A DNA stretch of 42,504 bases from a virus, in the IMG/VR virus record IMGVR_UViG_3300037487_000443, positions 1 through 42,504 of that record, one strand, 5' to 3'. The notes under the pieces were generated by a model. The model was not told where the DNA came from, ran no database searches, and saw nothing but the letters and a program-made list of their open reading frames with translations. Below, in pieces: positions 27,756 through 33,972 of the stretch; position 1 is the stretch's first letter; the number at the start of each line of letters is the position of its first letter. A program made the translations under genes and the position numbers.

Positions 27756-29144
27756 TTAAGAAGCTGGGACAGCATAGGTACCCTGAATTACGCCACAGAG
27801 TTCTGGACGAAGAACACCAGCACCAGCCATGATGGAACTTACGGTAAAGTAAGTACCACGGCGAACATCTTTAACAGACTCAACTTTCATGCCCTGTAGG
27901 CGTAATGAGCAAACTGCTGATTTTTGCCAAATAAGGGCTTTAACTGGAAGCATTGCAGCGCCGTTAACAGGACCGCCGTTAGCACCAACAACTGCAGTTT
28001 CATTTGTAGTGCTACCGTTGTACCAGTTAAAGTTATACTTAGCATCACCAAGATCAGTAACTACTGAAACACGGTCACCAGTTGAGGTTTGAGCATATTG
28101 ACCAGTAGCAGTATTGATACCAGTACGAAGAACATTAGCAGTACTTGAAGCACCATCAGTTATAATACCAGACTGAACCTTGGCTTGATCAAGTTGCTCA
28201 AGGTGATTACTCTTTACAATCTTAACACCCATGTACTCTAATACTTCGGTAATGGCAAATAAACCATTAGAAAGAGGAGCACCAAGGCCACCAGCTTCAG
28301 CTACACCACCAAAGAATGGACGACCAGCACCACCATAAAGATCGCCAGAAACTCTAGCAATACCAAGAGCACGAATGTCATGGAAAGCTTGTGGAGTTAC
28401 TGCACAATAAACATCACCCATGGTAGCATCAATTTCAGCTAGACGAACCATGTAACGCTCTAAATACTCTAGAAGAAGAAGAGCAGCATCGGTTCTTTCA
28501 GTAGCACCAGCACCACGAAGACCAAGTACGTTAAACTTAGCGTCTGCTGGAAGAACATTATTACTAGCGTTATTCATACCAGCATAAGCAGTGCTAAATG
28601 GCTCACGATTAGAAGCAAAAGCCGCTTTAGCAAGCATACAAGCAATTTGCTTATCACGAACGTAGCTAAGTTGAAGACCAGCTTGACGAGCTAATTCAGC
28701 TCTGTAGTCCCACTGAGTAAGCATAAGGTGAATATCGTCAAGTTCAAAGTAAGCAGCCATTGGTCGCTCATCAAGTGAGATATCGAACCAACCTGGATTT
28801 TGAATTGAAGAATCACCAATAAGCTCAGCACCAGCATTCCACTTACCAATGTGACCAACAGTACCAGTCACTGGGAATCTCTTGGTTGTACCTGATTCAA
28901 TGGTTTCAGTGGTAACTAATGATTCAAAAAGATTGTATTGATCGTAAGCATTGATTACTTCACCAGACCAAATAGGAAGCCAGTAGTTTGGATCACTGGA
29001 AGATTGAGATGGAATTGAAGTAGTAGATGCACCAGTACCACCCTTAGGCCATGCACCTAATTGAGTAGCAGTAGAATTTGATGGATAGCCTTGGGCTGGA
29101 TAAATTGGATTTACTTGAGTTGTCTGTCCTGGAAGATAAGCCAT
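27756..29144 (-). CDS. Major capsid protein (T7 gp10-like, HK97 fold)
   Basis: 462 residues; T7 gp10A has 345. After a Gly/Ser/Thr/Pro-rich N-terminal arm of about 55 residues comes INAYDQYNLFESLVTTETIE, SGTTKRFPVTGTVGHIGKW and the series GWFDISLDERPMAAYFELDD, which is the gp10-like core. The C-terminal part, MKVESVKDVRRGTYFTVSSI ... VLRPELCGVI, also fits. It builds the icosahedral shell around the scaffold encoded just upstream. AAGGAG stands before ATG 29144. It follows a 93-base gap with a candidate promoter and precedes a strong terminator, both suited to high expression. Confidence 0.95.
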   Translation of the reverse strand: MAYLPGQTTQVNPIYPAQGYPSNSTATQLGAWPKGGTGASTTSIPSQSSSDPNYWLPIWSGEVINAYDQYNLFESLVTTETIESGTTKRFPVTGTVGHIGKWNAGAELIGDSSIQNPGWFDISLDERPMAAYFELDDIHLMLTQWDYRAELARQAGLQLSYVRDKQIACMLAKAAFASNREPFSTAYAGMNNASNNVLPADAKFNVLGLRGAGATERTDAALLLLEYLERYMVRLAEIDATMGDVYCAVTPQAFHDIRALGIARVSGDLYGGAGRPFFGGVAEAGGLGAPLSNGLFAITEVLEYMGVKIVKSNHLEQLDQAKVQSGIITDGASSTANVLRTGINTATGQYAQTSTGDRVSVVTDLGDAKYNFNWYNGSTTNETAVVGANGGPVNGAAMLPVKALIWQKSAVCSLRLQGMKVESVKDVRRGTYFTVSSIMAGAGVLRPELCGVIQGTYAVPAS

Positions 29145-29159
29145 ATTTGTTTCTCCTTA

Positions 29160-29200
29160 TATAGAAACTCTCTATTATTAAATATTAAACAAAGGAGAAA
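29160..29200 (-). promoter_or_regulatory. Candidate phage promoter upstream of the capsid gene
   Basis: The gap 29145-29237 is AT-rich. On the minus strand it contains CCTTTGTTTA (29186-29195) followed by ATATTTAATAATAGAGAG. The same ten bases recur at 39280-39289, again followed by an A/T run, in the only other comparable gap before structural genes. I infer a phage-polymerase promoter. It matches neither the T7 consensus nor a convincing sigma-70 site. Confidence 0.4.
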
Positions 29201-29237
29201 CCATTAGTTGTTCCGTGTCCCTTAGGATTATACGGAG

Positions 29238-30161
29238 TTAACGATTTCTAAATCCGTACCGAGATGAATTAATAACCATTGCTTCTACTGCTTGTCTGTA
29301 GTTGGCATCAACACGATACCGTGGATCTCTCAGTGCAGCTTGTTGTTCAGCAAAGCTTTTAAATACCTGTACGGCTTGTGGAACCTGTGAAGGATTAACC
29401 CGATTGTCCATTGGCCTAGGTTCCTGTGAGGGTGCCTTTGGTGGGTTTTGTTGCTCAAAACGAGCCTTGAGTCCAAGTAGGACATTCTTATAGGCATTAG
29501 TTTGAAGTGCTCTATTAGTAGCAGCAACCTCTTCAGCAGTTAGATTTTCCTGAGCCCATTTGAACATACGCTTAAGATTGTCATTACCTCCGACAACCCC
29601 AGCTGCATCGTCCCATGATTGCTTGGCAAGAGCCTTACGACCCTTGATTAACTGCTCAATAATGACCTCATCCGCACCCATCTTGGATTGAATCTCTTTG
29701 CGTGTAGCATCACTTACGGCACCCGTTGAGTCAATTTCCTTGCCCCAACGAAGCCAATCTTCTGAACTAACACGACCTGTAGATGGTTGCGGAGTTGGTT
29801 GAGCCGTGATCTTTAGATCCTCAGGAATACCTGATAGGTCCTCGACTGGCTCAGCCTGAGCAACTGGTTGTGAGTCCTCAACATAGTTGGGATTAGTCAC
29901 ACCGTTTTGATTATATTGCTTCTTAAGCGAAGCGATCTCTTGTCTTGCTTGAGTAAATCCCTTACGGGCTTCTAGTAAACTATTAAACCAGTCATCAGCG
30001 GATTTAAAATTACTTGGAATTTTTTGTCCTTGATCTTGAACATAGCGCATAAATGCGGCTCTTTCATGAGCAGTTACAGGATCTTCGGTTTGAACTGGAG
30101 TAGCTAGTGTTGGCTGAGTCTCGACAAGTTGAGATTGTTCAGCGTTATTGATTTCTGTCAT
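29238..30161 (-). CDS. Capsid assembly scaffolding protein (T7 gp9-like)
   Basis: 307 residues, as in T7 gp9 (307). Highly charged, low in hydrophobic core, rich in Gln/Pro/Glu, with helical segments (SLLEARKGFTQARQEIASLK; IEQLIKGRKALAKQSWDDAA) and Pro/Gln linkers. The C-terminal part is basic (QQAALRDPRYRVDANYRQAV ... SRYGFRNR), as expected for the capsid-binding end of scaffolds. It lies immediately before the capsid gene. It would act inside the prohead and leave when DNA enters. Confidence 0.88.
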   Translation of the reverse strand: MTEINNAEQSQLVETQPTLATPVQTEDPVTAHERAAFMRYVQDQGQKIPSNFKSADDWFNSLLEARKGFTQARQEIASLKKQYNQNGVTNPNYVEDSQPVAQAEPVEDLSGIPEDLKITAQPTPQPSTGRVSSEDWLRWGKEIDSTGAVSDATRKEIQSKMGADEVIIEQLIKGRKALAKQSWDDAAGVVGGNDNLKRMFKWAQENLTAEEVAATNRALQTNAYKNVLLGLKARFEQQNPPKAPSQEPRPMDNRVNPSQVPQAVQVFKSFAEQQAALRDPRYRVDANYRQAVEAMVINSSRYGFRNR

Positions 30162-30188
30162 TTAAGTATCTCTCCTTTAGATTGTTCG

Positions 30189-30305
30189 TTACTTGGAACG
30201 AGTCTTAGGTTTTTTGGTTTGAATTGGTTTCTTAGAGTCTGGTTTAGGACCAGTACGATTTTTAACATACTCTAAGTCTGATTTAGTTGTTGATTTAATT
30301 TTCAT
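30189..30305 (-). CDS. Basic miniprotein, 38 aa
   Basis: Translation from ATG 30305 gives MKIKSTTKSDLEYVKNRTGP, then KPDSKKPIQTKKPKTRSK. It is lysine-rich and probably disordered. Its start overlaps the stop of the Met-rich gene (ATGA), and an AG-rich stretch lies before the scaffold gene that follows. Function unknown; it could bind DNA or the particle interior. Support is limited to the coupling and the filled gap. Confidence 0.55.
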   Translation of the reverse strand: MKIKSTTKSDLEYVKNRTGPKPDSKKPIQTKKPKTRSK

Positions 30306-30472
30306 TTTTTCTTAGCTTTCTTACCAACCTTTTTCTTAGTTGGCTTCTTTTTCTTTGGCATTGGTTCCTCAGGTGGCATAGGCATCTGAGCACCCATACC
30401 CATTTGTGATTCCATCATACCTGGGCCCATACCAGTTGGCATACCCATACCCATCATTGGCATTCGTGACAT
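30302..30472 (-). CDS. Met/Gly-rich miniprotein with Lys-rich tail, 56 aa
   Basis: From ATG 30472 the protein starts MSRMPMMGMGMPTGMGPGMM, continues with more Met/Pro/Gly, and ends in a Lys-rich tail (PKKKKPTKKKVGKKAKKK). About 15 of 56 residues are Met. I know no family for it, although short Met/Gly/Pro-rich proteins do occur near phage structural genes. It follows the SGNH protein by seven bases and is coupled to the next miniprotein by ATGA. Its low complexity argues for disorder; the stop/start coupling and gap filling argue that it is translated. Confidence 0.6.
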   Translation of the reverse strand: MSRMPMMGMGMPTGMGPGMMESQMGMGAQMPMPPEEPMPKKKKPTKKKVGKKAKKK

Positions 30473-30479
30473 AAAATAC

Positions 30480-31970
30480 TCACTTTCTAAGTTTATTTAA
30501 AGTAGTGTTGTATGGTAATAGATTTTTTACAATAGCACTACCCCATTCAACATATCCAGTTTCGGTTAAGTGTGAAGCTGGTGTTACAGAACCACTACCA
30601 GTAGCATCAGCACCATCCCAATAAGTATTTGTAACATATTCTGATTGAGGCATTGCAGTAACGTGATCTAATGCAGTAATTTCAGCACCACTAAATTCAC
30701 TAAGAACTTTAGATAAATAAGGCATTTCTGTGTTATTTGTAAGCGGAGAAGAAAGAATTAAAAAGGCTAGATTTGATGGATTTAGGTTTTGTTGTTTCCA
30801 TTGATCTTCAATAAGATTAATTATAGTTCTATATTGTTGACCGATAGCAATAGCTCTAGTTTTTGTGTCTGTTCCTTCTGCTGATTGATTAGTACCACCT
30901 TGAAGAATAACACAAACTCTTCCTTTATTTCTAGAAAATGCGTCAAGTTGTCTACGCACAACAGCAGCTAGAAGTTGACCAATAAACTTACCCTCTTGTG
31001 TAGCTGAAACATTACCAGTAGTAGGTGTTGACACATTAATCATTTTATCACGAATTTCATCTACACGAAGCCCCGATTCAAAATACAATGGTGTAGTAGC
31101 AAAGCCTATTTTCTTTTCATAAATAGAATGAAAGAATAAACCAATTGGCGCAGTAAATGTATTATAGAATCCAAGTAAACGAATTGAAACCGCACCATTT
31201 GTAAGTGTATGAGGTTGAGCAGCGCGAGGAAGTAAAAACTCTGAATCCTTAAAATAAGGATTAACAGCCGTACCACCATTACCAGCTTGAATAAAACTTG
31301 TTGGACTGACGTTTAATACTGCTCCGTTTGCTGTAACTGTTGCTCCCGTATTACCACCATTAGTAGTAAAACTATGTGTTACTCTATAATAAGCAACTGG
31401 TTTTTCATTTAACCATGGTTCTGAATCAATACCAAGTGCATCTAATCTATAGGTATTGCCTGTACCAGAAAAAGCAAGAGTAGTTGTAATTAAATGCCAG
31501 TTAGCTTGGGAACCGTGATCTACACTATAAAGATTAGTATTAAGTTTATCGCCACTCATTTGCTGATAGAAGTAATTAAACTCGGTATTACCTGATGCTC
31601 CTTGTCCAAGTAAACCAATATTGGCGCTTGCATTATTATTTTGAATGTTACTGCCAGAAATGTTTCCATTACCAACTGCATTTCTACTTCCTAATCCAAT
31701 ATAAAAAGAAGGAGCTCCCGAAGTAAAATTATAAAGGGGACTAGCATACATATTAAATCCATTGTTAATTAATGCTTGAGCTAATCCATCTAATAAACCA
31801 TATTTGCGTGCACCAGTATCGGTAACACTAGATGAAAGTGGTTCTCCATACCCAGTATTAGAGTCTCCAACAATTAAAAAATCTAATCCACTTTTTCCAT
31901 CTTTAGTATCTTTAAGCCATTTGGAAACAGTTCCAGAACCTCTTACACAATTTCGTACATAACTTGCCAT
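30480..31970 (-). CDS. Virion-associated SGNH/GDSL hydrolase-like protein
   Basis: 496 residues. The SGNH blocks are visible: LIVGDSNTG with nucleophile Ser37, a late block GGTN (358-361, Asn361), and D/H block ...ASHLTETGYVEW with His467. Between blocks I and III lies an inserted beta-rich domain (about 85-300, rich in Asn/Gly/Ser). SGNH enzymes cleave esters, often acetyl groups on polysaccharides. In the run of virion genes between portal and scaffold this suggests a particle-borne deacetylase acting on the host surface glycan. The exact substrate cannot be told from sequence. The active-site Asp is probably one of those before His467. Confidence 0.7.
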   Translation of the reverse strand: MASYVRNCVRGSGTVSKWLKDTKDGKSGLDFLIVGDSNTGYGEPLSSSVTDTGARKYGLLDGLAQALINNGFNMYASPLYNFTSGAPSFYIGLGSRNAVGNGNISGSNIQNNNASANIGLLGQGASGNTEFNYFYQQMSGDKLNTNLYSVDHGSQANWHLITTTLAFSGTGNTYRLDALGIDSEPWLNEKPVAYYRVTHSFTTNGGNTGATVTANGAVLNVSPTSFIQAGNGGTAVNPYFKDSEFLLPRAAQPHTLTNGAVSIRLLGFYNTFTAPIGLFFHSIYEKKIGFATTPLYFESGLRVDEIRDKMINVSTPTTGNVSATQEGKFIGQLLAAVVRRQLDAFSRNKGRVCVILQGGTNQSAEGTDTKTRAIAIGQQYRTIINLIEDQWKQQNLNPSNLAFLILSSPLTNNTEMPYLSKVLSEFSGAEITALDHVTAMPQSEYVTNTYWDGADATGSGSVTPASHLTETGYVEWGSAIVKNLLPYNTTLNKLRK

Positions 31971-31982
31971 ATTTATAAATCC

Positions 31983-32360
31983 TTATTTAAGTTTCTTTTG
32001 TAAATGTGCGCCAGTTTTATGATAATCGCGCTCAAAGGATTGAAGCTGAGTATTAGTATTAATGTTACCACCGTTAGTGACGATTTTTACAAATAAGTTA
32101 GTAGTTCCATCTTCAATAGTAGCATTATTTTGAATTAAAGTAAAAACTTGAGAAGCGGGATCACCAGATCCAGGAATATAAGGATATACTGGTGTTGCAG
32201 CTCCTGCATTTGTTAAGTTAATTCCTGCAGGATTAAATAAATCTGCGTACTTAACTCCAGGCCATTTTGTACTAGTCGGAACATAAACTCCCGTATTAGT
32301 TGAAAACATTCGATTACCACGAAGTATAGCAAATGCTTGTTGTTTTGTAATAACACCCAT
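31983..32360 (-). CDS. Hypothetical virion-type protein, 125 aa
   Basis: Starts MGVITKQQAFAILRGNRMFS. The rest is Asn/Gly/Thr-rich and beta-like (GVYVPTSTKWPGVKYADLFN; TNLFVKIVTNGGNINTNTQL), ending in a basic helix (RDYHKTGAHLQKKLK). No family recognised. It is spaced three bases from the preceding gene and twelve from the SGNH gene, within the same unit, so a minor structural or decoration role is plausible. It lacks signal peptide and membrane segment. Confidence 0.65.
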   Translation of the reverse strand: MGVITKQQAFAILRGNRMFSTNTGVYVPTSTKWPGVKYADLFNPAGINLTNAGAATPVYPYIPGSGDPASQVFTLIQNNATIEDGTTNLFVKIVTNGGNINTNTQLQSFERDYHKTGAHLQKKLK

Positions 32361-32363
32361 AGT

Positions 32364-33149
32364 TTAGCCTCCGTGTAGGATTGGTCTATAGAATGAAATT
32401 ATGTTTGCATCATTTGTTGCTCCAGTAGTAAAAAAGTATTTACTAGCTTGCAACTGATCAATACAAATTGGTACTCCCTGTGGAATTGCAGCTCTTCCTC
32501 TACCCCCATCAAATGAAATGTATCCAAACATAGCAGAAGCAGTTGTACCCACTACAGTGGTAAAAATTTGTCCAGTATATGAATGAATTTGTGGAGTATA
32601 TACAGCTGTAGCTGCCGCACTAATAGTACCTAAAGTTGGACTGTTGATTGTATAATAACCACGATTATCTGCATTGGTTTCAATAATTCCAGGTTGAACT
32701 CTTGCTGTAATCCCTGAAACATCTAAACCAGAGCCGACTAAAGTTACTGTTGTTGCCGTTGTAGTTGAAGTAGCACCAACAACTGAGTAAACACCATTAG
32801 GTACAACAGCAGTATTTGAAGAGTTTGTAATATGCACTTTTTGAGTAGCAATACATAGAACTGGAATTGCTAGATGGGTTAAAGTTAAAACATCTGTACT
32901 CCAGCTCATAGAAGTAACATTATACTGAATTGGAGATTTTGTATCAATAATACGAGTACCCCAATTATATGTTGAGGAACTGCCAGCAAGAAATACATGT
33001 GGACTTGTTCGTATTGCGTTAATACTAGTAGCAGTTGTTACAACAATTTCGGTTGTTCCTGAACTAGCAGCGGATATAGTTACGTTTCCAAGGGTTGTTG
33101 GAATATTCATGGAACCTAAAAAATTAAATCTACCATTAATGGGTGTCAT
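32364..33149 (-). CDS. Hypothetical beta-rich virion-type protein, 261 aa
   Basis: Thr/Ser/Val/Ile-rich throughout, few charged residues, many short hydrophobic beta strands (VTISAASSGTTEIVVTTATS; STTTATTVTLVGSGLDVSGI). It starts MTPINGRFNFLGSMNIPTTL. This composition is usual for phage fibre, knob or head-decoration proteins; no specific family recognised. The ATG overlaps the stop of a 21-residue frame (ATGA). With the 125-aa and SGNH proteins downstream it forms a likely accessory surface module. Confidence 0.65.
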   Translation of the reverse strand: MTPINGRFNFLGSMNIPTTLGNVTISAASSGTTEIVVTTATSINAIRTSPHVFLAGSSSTYNWGTRIIDTKSPIQYNVTSMSWSTDVLTLTHLAIPVLCIATQKVHITNSSNTAVVPNGVYSVVGATSTTTATTVTLVGSGLDVSGITARVQPGIIETNADNRGYYTINSPTLGTISAAATAVYTPQIHSYTGQIFTTVVGTTASAMFGYISFDGGRGRAAIPQGVPICIDQLQASKYFFTTGATNDANIISFYRPILHGG

Positions 33150-33211
33150 TTCTTACCTCCGCATCCACATGACATCTTGGGTTTCTTCTTAGAAGATTGT
33201 TTCTTTTTCAT
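33146..33211 (-). CDS. Tiny Lys/Cys-rich frame, 21 aa
   Basis: ATG 33211 gives MKKKQSSKKKPKMSCGCGGK, then K and stop. Both ends overlap neighbours as ATGA: its start with the stop of the 79-aa gene, its stop with the start of the 261-aa gene. AAGGAAAA lies upstream. The CGCGG motif with a basic tract resembles the other tiny proteins in this cluster. At this length coding is not proven; it may serve mainly to carry ribosomes on to the next gene. Confidence 0.4.
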   Translation of the reverse strand: MKKKQSSKKKPKMSCGCGGKK

Positions 33212-33447
33212 TTCTTTTTTCCTTTCTTCTTGGATTCCCAAGATACAGGTTTTGAGGATTTCTTGGCAGATACGCCTTTGCTTGTGCATTGAGCTTTGGT
33301 TGGTCGGCAAGCGGGATAAGAGCCGCCAGACGAGGCGGACTTGCGACCACAGGGTCCACCTGTCTTACAATTTATCCAGCCCTTACCATTGTTCCGCTTG
33401 AACCAACCATGTAACCCTTGTTTCTTTTCAAGGGAGAAGTCAGCCAT
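33208..33447 (-). CDS. Small basic Cys-containing protein (DUF5872-like), 79 aa
   Basis: The core KQGLHGWFKRNNGKGWINCK, TGGPCGRK, YPACRPTKAQC and SKPVSWESKKKGKKK is a pattern I recall from a conserved small family (DUF5872-type) found in marine phages and large algal viruses. Three or four Cys suggest a metal site or disulphides; the tail is Lys-rich. Function is not known to me. It is coupled to neighbours by TAATG and ATGA. It belongs to a row of five or six such mini-genes. Confidence 0.85.
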   Translation of the reverse strand: MADFSLEKKQGLHGWFKRNNGKGWINCKTGGPCGRKSASSGGSYPACRPTKAQCTSKGVSAKKSSKPVSWESKKKGKKK

Positions 33448-33560
33448 TACTTATAGCCTTTCTTCATTGACATCTTCTTCCCAGTCTTCTTAGCTTCAGT
33501 CTTGGCCATAGCCTTACCCTTAGCAGTGTATGGGAATTCTTTTTTTCCTACTTTTGGCAT
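33447..33560 (-). CDS. Lys-rich miniprotein, 37 aa
   Basis: ATG 33560 gives MPKVGKKEFPYTAKGKAMAK, then TEAKKTGKKMSMKKGYK. The opening MPKVGKKxFPYTAKGKAxAKxxAKKTGKK is one I recognise from short basic proteins of aquatic phages. About 40% of residues are Lys. Histone- or protamine-like DNA binding, or a virion cement role, are guesses. It lies two bases after the 46-aa gene, and its stop overlaps the next ATG (TAATG). Confidence 0.75.
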   Translation of the reverse strand: MPKVGKKEFPYTAKGKAMAKTEAKKTGKKMSMKKGYK

Positions 33561-33561
33561 A

Positions 33562-33702
33562 TTAACGCCCTCCCTTCTTGGTCTTATTACCCCAGTTCTT
33601 GGCACCTACCTTGCGGCATTTAACCATAGAACCCGAGGCATATGCACTATGCTTACCTTTATAAGCTTTCATTACTTTCTTGTAACAAGCGTCCTTGGGC
33701 AT
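33562..33702 (-). CDS. Small basic Cys/Lys protein, 46 aa
   Basis: ATG 33702 gives MPKDACYKKVMKAYKGKHSA, then YASGSMVKCRKVGAKNWGNK and TKKGGR. The pattern SAYASGxxVKCRKVGAKNWGNK is strongly conserved, as far as I remember, in small proteins of T4-like cyanophages and some giant viruses, without a known function. Two Cys, high net positive charge. It sits seventeen bases after the 57-aa gene and two bases before the next one. Confidence 0.8.
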   Translation of the reverse strand: MPKDACYKKVMKAYKGKHSAYASGSMVKCRKVGAKNWGNKTKKGGR

Positions 33703-33719
33703 AGATTCTAACTCCTAGG

Positions 33720-33893
33720 TTATTTGTTGAAACCTTTAAGAGTCTTTGCTAGGTTGCATTGACGCTTGGTTTGTGTAGTTAACTTACCACCTTTGCAGTA
33801 AGACGAAATTGATTTACCAGCTGCCTTGGCTTTCTTAGTCAAGGCTCCTGGCCGTTTGATTGCTCCCTTGATCCAGTTCTTTTTACTTGCCAT
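33720..33893 (-). CDS. Small basic protein WIKGAIKRPGALTKKA family, 57 aa
   Basis: ATG 33893 gives MASKKNWIKGAIKRPGALTK, then KAKAAGKSISSYCKGGKLTT and QTKRQCNLAKTLKGFNK. WIKGAIKRPGALTKKAKAAG...CNLAKTL is a recurrent small protein of cyanophages and other aquatic phages (from memory). Two Cys about twelve residues apart and a basic surface. Function unknown; the company of virion genes suggests late expression and perhaps packaging. Confidence 0.82.
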   Translation of the reverse strand: MASKKNWIKGAIKRPGALTKKAKAAGKSISSYCKGGKLTTQTKRQCNLAKTLKGFNK

Positions 33894-33894
33894 A

Positions 33895-33963
33895 TTAACT
33901 CCAATTTGCTAAACGAATTTCCGTATTATTTGTTTGTTCTAGGTATAGGTCAATAAGTGGCAT
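33895..33963 (-). CDS. Possible 22-aa peptide between fibre-like and basic genes
   Basis: ATG 33963 with AAGGAAAC nine bases upstream gives MPLIDLYLEQTNNTEIRLAN, then WS and stop. It fills the gap between the 931-aa gene and the basic mini-genes in the same direction. Unlike its neighbours it is not basic. The good ribosome site is the main support; length makes it uncertain. Confidence 0.4.
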   Translation of the reverse strand: MPLIDLYLEQTNNTEIRLANWS

Positions 33964-33972
33964 GGTGTTTCC

